The notes under the pieces: model-generated
Seen by the model: the letters and a program-made list of their open reading frames with translations, nothing else
What the model was told of the DNA's origin: nothing
Databases searched by the model: none
Made by a program: the position numbers and the translations under genes
DNA from: Linnemannia hyalina
Lineage: Eukaryota > Mortierellomycota > Mortierellomycetes > Mortierellales > Mortierellaceae
Direction: 5' to 3'
NCBI GenBank assembly: GCA_019671135.1
Contig: JAHRHY010000025.1
Location: 434,001 to 498,000 of the forward strand
DNA length: 64,000 bases
Shown: positions 1-10,889 of the stretch, piece after piece
Position numbering within the stretch: the stretch's first letter is position 1
Layout of the letters: each line of letters starts with the position of its first letter

Positions 1-159
1 AGTGCTGTGGAGTCGATACGCGCGGGCATTGAGATGGTGTGGGACGGGAGGAGCGGGTTGGAGGGTGCGCCGACGGCGGGGGAGATGTTGAGGTTGTGTC
101 CGCCGAGCGTGGGTGTTGCGGAGTCGCTGAGGGCGGCGCTTGAGGGGAGGGGTGAGTAG
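1..159 (+). CDS. 3' end of an unrecognised protein-coding gene (partial)
   Basis: The first frame is open from base 1 to a TAG at 157-159, giving 52 residues. They are rich in Gly, Ala, Glu and Arg (for example GIEMVWDGRSG and AGEMLRLCPPSVGVAESL). Codons are very GC-rich at third positions, unlike the AT-rich DNA that follows, which supports real coding sequence. The start and most of the gene lie left of the window. I do not recognise the family, and no catalytic motif is visible in this piece. Confidence 0.5.
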   Translation, partial: SAVESIRAGIEMVWDGRSGLEGAPTAGEMLRLCPPSVGVAESLRAALEGRGE

Positions 160-2162
160 ATTTCGGTTCTCGAGGTAGGTTGGAGGAGTCGGATGGGACG
201 CCAGATCTGTCTAATTGCCAAGTCACCCCTATCTTCCGCTCACGGCTAATTCCTGACACAGCCACCACCAAACACCTGGGAACCAGGCCAGGCCGAAAAG
301 ATGAAGAATTAGAAGACGGATAATCCATGCCGCATAATAAAAATGCTCAAAACTTTCTCTCTGCGCTCGCTCTGCAGTCCAAGTATTTTGCACGGGTCTA
401 CTGCGAGGAATATGGATCATGTCAAAAAAAAAGAGTCGGATGGGAAAGTAGAAAGTGGATGTGGATCGTGCACCAAAGAATTGGAGCTGAGGAAGGTCGG
501 GATGGATCCTCATCAACATGGGTGAAAAAAAAGGAAAAGAGTATGCTCTCCCTCTGCGCTCCGAGCCAGGTCATGTAATTTATTTTGTATGAGATATGAG
601 AAGCTGAATACCATGATGTCGCCCTATTTAAAACCTGGAAACAATGGTTAGCAACGCGTACAATCATATTGTCTCCTCATGCCCTACAGTGCCAAATTGC
701 AACCGCGTGAAGGTCATCCACGTCTGGAAGGCGATGGTATACCTGAGTATTGCCGTGGACTTCCAGTTCAATATGAAGAACAAAAGTCAAAAGTCGGTAA
801 AATAAATCAGAAAAAGCAGAAGGGGCCAAATTGCTCCATCCTTCGTTTTTATTGCTGTTACAAAAAGATGTGGTGGCTAGGCAGTGGCGGCGATGCCTTA
901 GGTTAGCAGTCATATTCTTTAGTAGATAGTATTAGTAGTGCGCCGAGCCTTCTTGTCTGCTCTTTGTCCTTTTACACATCACTTCTTGGACGAGAGCAGT
1001 ATTGACAAGAGTTTCGCTGGCGCGCTGCAGTGTATCGTTTCGTGTGATTCTTTTAGGATGCTATTATCACTTCCCCCCCTCCAACCTACCACCCTCCCCC
1101 GTACCAATTGAGGACTTCACAGCGGCCCTACAACTCTGGCCTTCGACCCTCTCCCCTGAGTAACAGTACCTTGTGGGTGACCAATGTTTTTTATCATTTT
1201 TAACGAGTGGGAAAAATGTATGTTATCCCTTCGATTGATTCTGGAACTTTTATGTTCCAGATTGTTACACGCGTTTCGTTTAGGGTCAATGTTCCCTTCA
1301 CATTTACAAAAAATTGGGCAATGAGATCCTTCCCAATGTAAACATGAAAGCGAGGGGGCTTTGGTGAGAGGAACATCATCTCTTTTTTTTCCCCACGAAC
1401 CCATCATTCGCAGCGAATGCCACTTTGAAAATTGCTCTATTAATTCGGATGCTCGACACTCCTGTCGACATGGAGCTCGACGATGTTGTAGGATCCAAGA
1501 AAAAAAAAAGATGAGCAGATTCGCTGTTCTCTTCCCCCTTTTGTGCGTTTTAGTGAGGCAAAGAAATAACAAAGGATTTGTCACCTTAGAGGCTGGAAGT
1601 ACAACCGTCGTAAAAGAAATATGTACCAAAAAGCCTGACAGTCGAAGGGATAATTCACTCATTCAGTCACATCAACGCTCTTCATCAATTGCCTATGGCC
1701 ACAAAAGAGCTCGAAGGCAATGACACACATGCAGATATCTTCCCCGTGATTAAAAAAATAATCACGCACAAACTACGCGTACTGCTTTTTCCTCATATGA
1801 ATGTGAGTGTTATTTTAAACAACAATAATAAACAAGCCAAGAATGAAGTGTCGTTTTTGCATCTCTGTGGTGGATCCTAGAAGAAAGATATGTAAAGGAA
1901 TGTACAGTCGCGGCAGCGCTGGTTTTTAGAAATGGTGAGGAGGTTCACATTAGCTGTGTCTAGATAAAAGTTATGCTACATTCCGCTTCAACCTCTCTAA
2001 TAAAAACTTTAGCCTACCTTTTAATTTAACTAGGGAAAACAGGTTTGACTGAGAAATTCTCACCCCGTACAGTTCTCGTTATTTATTTTTTCACACAAAA
2101 CCTATCACATTGTTCCTTTTCCTTTGTGCTCTCTTCAATTCCCTCCCCTCCATTCCTTCACG
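160..2162. other. Noncoding spacer before the Crypton gene
   Basis: About 2 kb of AT-rich sequence with homopolymer runs and no ORF showing family motifs or a coherent splice chain. It may hold the 3' region of the left-edge gene and the 5' flank of the Crypton. The longest ORF (1117-1662, minus) looks like chance. No RNA gene was recognised. Confidence 0.5.
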
Positions 2163-4748
2163 ATGCCATCTTCTTCATCTTCCCAAACCTCATTCTCCCA
2201 AGCCTCATCCTCCCAAGCCTCATCCTCCAAGACTGCAATCACTCGCCATGCCGTCGATGCTTCCATAGTCAAGGAGGCATTGAATGCAGCTGCCAAGTCA
2301 ACAGAAGCCCATCTTTACAGCAAGGGGACCTCAAGGAGCTATCAGGGCCACGTGAAACGAGCTCTGGAGTACGCCGCCGCTACCGCAGATCCTGAATACA
2401 AGACAGCATTCACCACAATATCCGCTCACACTCCCACTGTGCTACTTGCATTTATCGCGTCCAAGTGCGAGCAGTCCGGCTGCACATTCAAGACAGCAGA
2501 ATGCATCAGGAGTGCACTGAAGCAATACTTCGAGGCCACCTTTAATTGTCAAGGCGACACCTGGTATTGTGATGATCTCAACAACTGGACCGGTAACCCT
2601 GTCTTTGACCCAACATTTGTCAAGTACTATAAATCTCTCAATCGCGATGGAAGATCAGGAGTCAGTAAAAAAAGTCTGGCAACATCCTACAGAGACATGA
2701 CCAAGCTTATAGGGCATCTACAGGACAGTACGACTATTGAGAAGGAGACCGAGGGAATGTGTTTGCTATTCCAGGCTTTTGCGGCCACTGGGTTCACTCT
2801 ATGGACAAGGTAATGGTATTAACAGCGTTATTAGTGATGATGCCGATGTTTCTAAATATTTTAAACTGACCATGTCCATATTTAATATTTACCGTCCCTT
2901 ACTAGGAACGAAGAACTGCTCCGACTCCAAAGGAGAGACCTTGAGCTAGGCCTCAACACCGACGCTGGGACACCATACTTAACCATCACTCTATCTTTCC
3001 GCAAAACGAATCAATCAGACGCTCTAAAAGGTAAAACTTTGTTTTGAACTTAGCGTTGCGTTGGAATAGACCGTAGGTCGTGCTCAAACAGTGTACGTTT
3101 TCTCTTCACCCTCAACCACATAGCTAACATCTACGAGATCCATCCTCAGCCTGAGGATCCAGATATCTGCTGTTTCACGAAGCTCAGCACTTGGATTCGA
3201 TGGATGGAGCGCAGTGGACAAAAATTGCAACCCGACGATTTTGTTTTCCCAGCGTTGGATGTGAGAGGGCGTGTTAAAGTCAAGGAGCCATTATCGCACA
3301 CACGCGTGCAGGCGTTGTTGGATCTATTCACAAGGACTTCAGGTGCGATACATTCACATTATAGTACAACAAGTGCTAGTGTCACTTGCGTATTTTTCTT
3401 GCTAACCCTGAAGTTGTTGTTTGCTATGCACTTAGGTCTTCTGGATGGGCGGAATGGTCGGTTCACTACACACTGCTTTCGCCGAGGCGGAGCACAATAC
3501 CGTTTCATGTTTGCTAAGGAGAAATGGTCATTGAAAGCCGTGAAGTGGTGGGGAGGGTGGTCTGAAGGCGAGGGGATGGGCACAATCATGCGATATCTGC
3601 TGGACGAGTGCAACCGATATGAGCTGGGCTTTAGTGATATGCTTTCACCAGTACGACAAGACAGTCGACATGCCGTTTTCATGGGAGAAACCGATACCCC
3701 AGGAATGGCCCCAGCCACTCAACAAGGTCTCGCAACGTCCCTAGAAACGCTGCGCGCAACGGTGGATAAGGAGACGGCTCGTCAGTTCTCTATTCTAAAG
3801 CAGGAGATGCAACACCGACATGAGACGATGGAGCGACGCCACCAAGAGTCGACTAAGGCACTTCTGGACGCTATCCGGCGATTAACAGAGACAGAACCCC
3901 GTCAATCAGCAGTAGTACAGCATCCATTAGATCCAGTCACTCAGGAGCAGGCACCCCAGTTACCTCAACGCATTGGTCAAGTAGTTCAACAACAACAGCA
4001 GCAACAGCAACAGCCATGCGTCAACCCGCCGGCTACTCCACGTATACCTACCATCTCGAAGTGGCAAGATGCTGTAGAACAGTGGGAGAACGGCGACCCA
4101 AGCAAAGGACTGCTGATCCCACTTCGTTCCTGGACAAAGGGAATGCGCAAAACAGATTCCGTCAAGTATTCTCAGAGGAAATCCATCGCAATGGAGTTTA
4201 TCTACTTGGGAAGAAACGAGGTCAATGTGAAGGATGTCCATGGCAAGGCATCTGATACGGTCAGACAGCTTCTCAAGTCTATCCATCAGAAAAATCTTGA
4301 GCGGAAACATACAGATGCGGTTGGAACTTCGTCATCAGGGCTTCAGGACCATGGGAGAGAGGCCGAGTGTGAAGACGAGGATGAGGAGGTGGAGCCAGAA
4401 CCGCTGGTGAGACACAGACTGAACCAACAGCCGAGTCATATGATCCAGAGCGTGGAAGGGTATCGTGCAGAGCAGGTAGAGGGACAAAGGCAAGGTGAAA
4501 ATGGTGGAAATGAAGGTGATGAGTCTCCAGAACCGCCAGGAGCCAAACGAGTGAACCAACAGCCTTTGAAGCCCAGGATTGCAATCCCTCGAGTTACAAG
4601 GAGCAAAAGCGTTGCTCTTGCTACGGCCCCTGCTTCAACTACTACGCCCATTCCCCTCCCTATTCCAAAGCGGCTACGGAGAAGAAATACAATCATAGGC
4701 AAAACATCCTCATCCTGTGTAGAGAATAATAGAAAGCGTAAGCGATAA
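2163..4748 (+). CDS. Crypton tyrosine recombinase with GCR1_C-type DNA-binding region
   Basis: Predicted transposase of a Crypton, a DNA transposon that moves by tyrosine-recombinase chemistry. Exons 2163-2809, 2906-3030, 3124-3342 and 3436-4748 join in frame to 767 residues with no stop. The start ATG at 2163 opens a Ser-rich N-terminus. Catalytic residues appear in family order: Arg216 (TRNEELLRL), Lys249 (SFRKTNQ), the H-x-x-R box His343/Arg346 (THCFRRGG), Trp at 368-372 in the H/W position, and the presumed nucleophile Tyr384 (IMRYLLDE). A Gln-rich linker precedes residues about 537-600, whose W..W-G...PL..W...YS.RK pattern matches the GCR1_C domain known from fungal Cryptons. The C-terminus is acidic then basic (KRLRRRN, RKRKR), suggesting nuclear entry. 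The intact frame and complete active site suggest a recent or functional copy. The third intron is 93 bp without a stop, so retention would still be readable. Confidence 0.85.
2163..4748 (+). mobile_element. Crypton-type DNA transposon, ends undetermined
   Basis: The recombinase gene defines the element. Cryptons lack terminal inverted repeats and long target duplications, so the edges cannot be placed from a single copy; the coordinates give only the coding part. The true element probably extends some hundred bases on each side. The adjacent hAT relic shows the locus has received more than one transposon. Confidence 0.6.
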
Positions 4749-4949
4749 TTAAATGGCTTCATTATCGTCCAGAAAAGAAAAAAAAAAAGGCGTGCGTGTG
4801 TGAGACTGAAAAATCAAAACAGCGAGAGATATAGCCTACATGCAAATATTTTGTTCATGTATGTGTTTCCCAACATAAAAGATTACGTTGGTATCAAAGA
4901 CATGTTAGTGAAATAAAAATGAGGAACTATGGTATCCATGTTCACAGTA

Positions 4950-6230
4950 CTGCTGTCTTGCCCTTCTTTTTCCTCTCCTCCTCCAGTACTGTTAACGCAC
5001 TCCGATGCTGCGTGAAAATAGGAGGTCGCGAAGGTGATTCGCACCAAGATGGACCCTGCGATTAGAAGTGAGATATCTGGCTCTGCTGATGACGCGTCCA
5101 AACTCGCACGAGGTTAACTGAATGCACAGAGAGTGTCGTCCAATCTCCGTCAGCGCTGGGAGTAAGACTTTGTACTTTTTCCAGAAGTCATGCCTTTATT
5201 GAAGTTACCATATTAAACAGCACGTCTTTGACCTCGTCAGCATAGCGACCAACATCTTCGATCGCTACCTGGCTTATGTCGCGCTCCTCAAGGTCTACCC
5301 ATTTCCTGATTTTGTTGATCTCCTTGACAACCTCGGCTCTAAGAAGCTCCTCTGCATTCCTAACAGTTATGCCGGCATGCTCGCCGTCCCAGAGTTTGTC
5401 GTTTACAGTACGACTGTATAAGGTTGGGATCTAAGTACATCGCCACAATACAGGTGTTGAGCTTTCGATTGGTGATATCGAAGAACTCCATCTGTTTGTT
5501 CTACTCGTCAAGCTTGCTGGCAGCGACTGGAGAAAAGTACCGTCTTTGTTTCTTTTGGGTTTTGGACCAACATGACGTACTAGAGGTGAAAGAGACCAAT
5601 TCGATTTGATTCCAGTATCTAGGCAATCGTAGACCGCCTTGCCGATAGTTGTTATCATAGTCGAGCGGTCGGGGAGTAGGTTCAGCGCGTGTGTATACAT
5701 GGTCAATGCTCATGTGTCATTGTAACACCGTACTTGCTTGCCTTTCTAGAAGATGGATGATGCTCTAAAGAGTGTCGACTTCCTCGATAGCAAACAATTC
5801 TTAACCTTGTCCTTGATGTGCGAGGGTAAATCGGCGGGAATGCCCCTGCAGTGCTTGACAATGGCAGCAATGTGGTCCTTCATCTTGAAAACTCGCTTTG
5901 TCACCTTGCAGCAGGAGTTCCATCTTGTCGTACCCATGGAGACCGGCTTGAGTTCATCCTACTTACAGGTGGGTCATTCTGTTGCATATCTTGAATATAC
6001 ATTGTACAATCTTCCGCAGTACGACCTCTGCGCCTTGCACAATGGCACTGTTATCGTCCTCAGACCCCAGCCTTTCTTGTCGGTATGGACGGTTGTGTTT
6101 TGGCGTTTGCATCAGGCTACGATTGTACCTTTTCCTAGACTGGCATAAGTGTGGAGTATTAGTAGAATACACACAAGCCGCAACTAGGGTCCTAGTCACA
6201 ACAAGCAAAACAAGACATGGAAGCAAAAAA
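4950..6230 (-). pseudogene. Decayed hAT-family transposase
   Basis: Fragments of a hAT DNA-transposon transposase lie in the correct order on the minus strand. Around 5900-5930 is ELKPVSMGTTRWNS, containing the TRWNS signature at the start of the RNase H-like region. Around 5640 is AVYDCL followed, in a shifted frame, by RYWNQIELVSF. Around 5440 is CIVAMYLDPNLIQSY. Around 5330 is a helical stretch, RNAEELLRAEVVKEINKIRK. Around 5000-5070 is a degenerate hATC dimerisation motif (FATSYFHAASECVNSTGG). At least one in-frame stop (after SKLDE, near 5500) and several frameshifts separate these blocks, so no protein can be made. The N-terminal BED zinc finger and the terminal inverted repeats were not found. 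It lies tail-to-tail with the Crypton. Confidence 0.7.
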
Positions 6231-6639
6231 TAGACTTACAGGGGAATAGGGAAGTTCATCTTTCCCATTATCCGCCCCATCACTCTCCTCCTAGCCCAAA
6301 CCCCATATAAAAACTGTTATCATGCACGCGAATGTCAACCGTCTTGTATGTCTGTATGCGTGTCATTGCCTTTAAGCTATTTTGTGGCCAAAGGAAATTT
6401 ATGACCAGTGCTTTTATGTCGTGGTGCATTTGTATGTTGAAGAGCGTTCATTGTGACTGAAAGAGTGAATGAGAGATGGAGGGAAGGAGGAGGAAGTTAA
6501 AGAGAGGGAGCGAAAGGGAGCGTGTGCGTGTCCAGATGACAGAAGACCCCGGGTCAACCATTTATATTTTTTTCCTATGTCTCATGTGTGCCCTTGTCAC
6601 CCTCTTTATTTGAAAGGTACCCTCTCAACCTATAAAAAA

Positions 6640-6724
6640 GACCGCTTCTCGAAGCGGTCCTGGCCACTTCGCTCTCCGTCCAGCTCTTTCAGCCTATCGT
6701 TTGAACCGCTTCGCAAAGCGGTCT
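6640..6724. repeat. Pair of near-identical GC hairpins
   Basis: Two palindromes share one core. At 6640-6659 GACCGCTTC and GAAGCGGTC form a perfect 9-bp stem around TC. At 6705-6722 ACCGCTT and AAGCGGT pair around a few bases. The outer arms (6640-6647 and 6716-6723) are also complementary over 8 bp, and a TTTT tract follows. They may be miniature palindromic repeats or part of a small folded RNA. They lie between the hAT relic and the 3' end of the S41 peptidase gene. Confidence 0.5.
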
Positions 6725-6857
6725 TTTGATTTTGGATCGCATCCACTCAATATTCTTCTCTCATCAGGTTTTAATACTCTCCCTGCCATCAGTATCAAAG
6801 AACGTAATAAAAATAATACGCACCATATTTTTTGGTTACGACTACATAGAATACTTT

Positions 6858-9114
6858 CTAATTCCAGGCATCCTCCGCGACCTGAGTCCACAACGCCTCC
6901 CTCGACCGGGCATTGACAGGGTCAAATTCCAGCCTAAAATCAGTTGGGTACTTGTCAGAATCAAACTCCAGCGGGACCGTACCACCAGGCGCAATAATCT
7001 CGCCAAGCGCCAACGACACAAACCCCTGGTACGGCAGGTCCCCGATCGGACTCGGCATATTGGCTAAGGCAAAGTAACTGTTGAAGATCACATTGTTGGT
7101 TGCTGCACCTGCGGCGTATTGGTACTTGGATAGCGGTTCCCCGTATGTGCCGCCGACACCGTAGGATTTGACGTTGTATTGGTTAGCGAGGAGGTAGACT
7201 ACTTGGGCGCAGGCGGAGAGACATCTGCCGTCGGTTAGGATACGCAAGCGGTCGGGGTTGTTAGTCCAAGGGTATTTTGTGAGGTTAGGGTGGACGGGGT
7301 GAGTGGCTGGCTTGTAGGATGTGGGCTTGGTGTAGACAGCCTGTCGCCCATTGCGGTACTGAGAGACAGTGTCAGTAAAAAGCGAGTTGTCGGTATAGGT
7401 TTGATTGGTGGCCAAGTTCAGGTACCGCGAGCTATCAAAGAAGCCACCTCCAAGGATACTGAGCATGTTGCCCTTTTGACTGTACCCGCCATCAGTCGAG
7501 TTGTAGACCTTGGCACTAAGTTGTTGCAGCGCGGGGGTGGATCGGAAGTTGACACCGAGGATCTGGTCGAGGGGTCCTTTGTTGGGGAAGAACAGCTGTG
7601 CGACATCTGATGCGACGTTGGCGTAGCCTCCATCGCTTCCGACGACGTCGATGACGATGTCGGTGACACCCTTTTGGTAGAGGGTTTCGAGGGACTGATA
7701 CATAAAGTCGATCTCTGCAAAGTCGATCATGGTGACAAAGAGGACCATGACACCGATGGTGGGGCGGTCCTTGAGTTGGTAAAAGACGGTGCAGTTGCCG
7801 GCGCCGATCTTGGTCGCCTCTGGATAGTCAGGAGGGGAAGGAGATGGAGGGGCTGAAGCATCCGCGGGCGAGGGAGAGGGAGGTGCAACAGCAGCCTGGT
7901 CCTGCTGCCTGTCAAATAACGCTCGCTTGTTGAAAGCAGAAATGCTGTGGTGTCTCTCGGACGATAAGGAGACTGGATTGTGCTTGTGAACAGACGCAGC
8001 ACTTGCGGCACTTGCGGCACTTGCGGTAGGAGTCTGAAGTGGTGCAGGTTGAGCAAGACAGACATTATTGATATACGATGCCGTGTCATTAAACAGCCAT
8101 GGATACTGAGGCGTAATGACCCACTTGTCCTCAACAACGATCATCTTCGTCGAGGTGGCACACTTGAGCTCATAGTGAACAGAAGGGTTATCGGGCAAGA
8201 AGTTCCTGATTGCGAACTGACCAGGGAAGACGACGAAAGTCTCAGCAGCCTGACTGTAGACCATTGATGACAGGGCTTCGTTCAAACGACCGTTGGGATC
8301 CTTGGAAGTATAGAGGGTGTTGGCGTACTTTTTGATCTGGGCCATTGCGTTCTTGCCGTCGATCTTCACCACAGTGCAGTCCTCGTAGCCTCGCTTGAAG
8401 TCGTCCTTGTAAACCTTGAGCACCTTGTATGACAGGGTACAAAAAAAAAGAAAAGTGTTAACTGCCGTTTGTGGGTATCGCTATGGAGAGTGACGGAAGT
8501 CGTTATCATAGTTCGTTACCTGTTTGCCATCGATGACTGGCGCATAGAGACTGAGGGGTTGCGCATACAAGTAGGCCACATAGCAGTATGCTGTGATGTA
8601 AATAGAGGCAAAAAAAACAAGAGAAGTCGCTGCGTTAGCAAGCAAGGTAATTGAAAAAAAAAGAACATCATGATCATCACATTTAGGCGCTAATCTTACG
8701 AGCATAGAGAGAATGGCCATCATGCATAGACCCGATGGCCTTGAAGACATCGGTGTGGAACTTCCGATCGCTGGTGTAGCGAGTGCGGCCAATCTTCTTG
8801 AGCTTAGCAACAATGTCGACGGGGTCGCTTTCAAGGGGTTCGGTCAAAAAGGGGGTCAGTACCGAGTCGCGCGAGATGTAGTAGTCGTTGAAGAAGGTAG
8901 TGACAGTCTTGAGTGTGGCCCTGGCTGCGTTGTTGTTAAAGGGGATTGAATCAAAGCAATTGGCTATGTCGGTGTAGGTGATGTTGACTCCGTGTCTGGA
9001 TGCAAGGTCCGAGCAACCAATTCCGCCGGTTGACGATGGATCGGCAAGGGATACGGTTACAAGAGCTGCAACCGAGGCCGAGAGAAGGATAGTATTGACT
9101 GAGAAGGATACCAT
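6858..9114 (-). CDS. Secreted peptidase S41 family protein (ustP-like)
   Basis: Predicted extracellular or vacuolar serine peptidase of family S41 (tail-specific/CPAF-like clan). Exons 9114-8700, 8590-8520 and 8423-6858 join in frame to 683 residues. The N-terminus has a hydrophobic signal segment ending near VSLADP. It is followed by the CFDSIPFN motif typical of fungal S41 proteins and by MHDGHSLY, which continues across intron 1 as APYCYVAY. Residues 205-260 are a low-complexity Ala/Ser/Pro linker before the catalytic half. There GVMVLFVTMIDF and TDIVIDVVGSDGGY form the central strands, and DGRCLSACAQV carries the presumed nucleophile Ser at about residue 565. Fungal members of this group lack an obvious PDZ domain, and I see none. 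No disabling mutation was found. The substrate is unknown; one family member acts in ustiloxin biosynthesis, but no biosynthetic cluster surrounds this gene. Confidence 0.85.
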
Positions 9115-10889
9115 AGTCAAAATGGGTTGGTGTGTTGAAGAGAGGAAGAGGAGGAAGAGGAGGAAGAGGTTCGAGTAAGATATTTGAGGGGTCGTGGCAT
9201 AACTTTTTATACATTTCACCAAAAGTTGACTCCAAGAAGGCAGTGCAAACGTGCAATAGAGCGCGAGAAGAAGGTTTATCATTCCACGGTGTTCTTGGCG
9301 AATAAAAGAGTTCAGGTACATTGTCGATCAAACATTTCGCGTCGACTTACGCCTCTGTGGAAATGAGAAGAAAGACAACAATGTTCTAAATATACCCACA
9401 CAATACCTTACTATTATGCCACTGGTAGCGGTGGAGAGGTGACAAGTTGGTACAGAAAGAACAAAAACTTTATTGATCTAATCACTTGGCGATCGATCTA
9501 ATCGCTTGGCGATCGACCTATGCTCTAACTTCATGCCTTGCATCCGGGTAGTGCATCCGGCCGGTTGTTCACTCCCAATCGAAAAAGAAGAATGTGCGAG
9601 TGAAAAATAAAGATGGGCTACCTACTCTTTTGTTTAGTTCGTTTCGATTATTGGTTGCGGAGTGTCGCGATAGCTTCATCTGAAACCGTGTTTTGGCGAG
9701 GTAGCGTGACTGCTCTTTGTGGTTGACCATGGTAACTGGCGACCTGGCTGGCCCTTCGTTTGCTCGTTGGCTGGCACCCTTACTCCAGCTGCCATCTGTC
9801 TGCTGTGTGTTGTTTGTTGTTTTGGTTGTCAACCCATCCTACATTCATACTGCAGAAAAGGAAAAGAAAAAGGAAAAAGAAAAAGGAAAAAAATGTGCAC
9901 ACGCCTTTGTTTGCCAGTGGGTTGACGGGAAGAGTTAGAGAAGAAGTCAACAATAGCAAAGAAATCTCTTTCACTATCTCGCTCTTCTCTCTCTCTCTCG
10001 TTTCTCTTGTTTCGACCTTCGATCCCCTCAACCCCGATGTCACTTTAGTGATCGCCCCAACACATTCTTCTCTCGCCTTCGTTCACCAGCCCAACTTCTG
10101 ATTCCGATCAGGCCACTGGCATTCACATCCCCAACAGTCATCATCAGCAACAGCCATCAGTCAGACAAAAGTTGTAATCAAATCACCTGATCATTTTGTA
10201 CCCAGTACACCAACCCAACAACCGCAGACGTACTACAACACCAGAGCCTTCGCTGCCTCACCTCACCATACTAAAAGTTATATTCGTTTCTCAAACGAAC
10301 CAAACAGCACACAGAAAAAAATTCATATTAAGGCAGCCAAGGTAATAGGCAAGGAGAGGGGTGTGTTGACAGCAAGTTGACAAGCTGCCAGCAAGCAAAC
10401 TGACGAATTTGTGCCTTCTATCGAACTCGTCCATGTTCTGTCACTTTCTGTACTCATAGTCGAGCGTTCGTTGCTCTCCCTCTCCCTCAGCTAAAGCATC
10501 GACCAAATCCAGCAAAACAACAAAAAAGCAATATCAAAGCACAAAAGCAACAAACTGTTTCCCTCTCCCGTACACCGAGTAAGTGCAATAGCCATGCGTA
10601 ACATTGGTCTCGCTGTTTGCACTCTTTTTCTCCGCGGACAAAATTACTTACCATCGTCAATTGCATGTGCATGTAGATATCTTTCAGAGCTCCTCCAGTC
10701 CATCAACCAAGAACTCCAAGTCAAGCAACCTTTGCCACACCTATAAAACCACTTATATTAAGGTAAAGAACAGCCTTCACAGCGAGCTAGCTTGGGGTAC
10801 ATGTAAATGGAGACCAAATACTAACGCATTCCGTTTGCCATAGGTGATACAAACCCATCTGATACAAACCCATCCACAGCACACCCACC
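9115..10889. other. Divergent spacer between S41 peptidase and STAND pseudogene
   Basis: About 1.8 kb holding the upstream regions of both flanking genes. The 9120-9180 stretch is purine-rich (5' leader of the S41 gene on the minus strand). An apparent intron-like segment (about 10761-10842, GT...AG) in the leader of the right gene ends 48 bases before its ATG. No other coding sequence is supported. Confidence 0.4.
9475..9520. repeat. Two and a third tandem copies of a 20-bp unit
   Basis: The unit GATCTAATCRCTTGGCGATC occurs at 9475-9494 and 9495-9514 with one mismatch, then decays. Each junction creates the palindrome GATCGATC. No function is evident. Confidence 0.7.

Noticed and set aside
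1117..1662. 181-codon minus-strand ORF in the left spacer
   Set aside because: No domain, signal or splice pattern; composition like the surrounding AT-rich DNA and overlapped by ORFs in other frames.
6640..6724. tRNA gene
   Set aside because: The arms pair, but there is no anticodon arm, proper T loop or A box of normal spacing.
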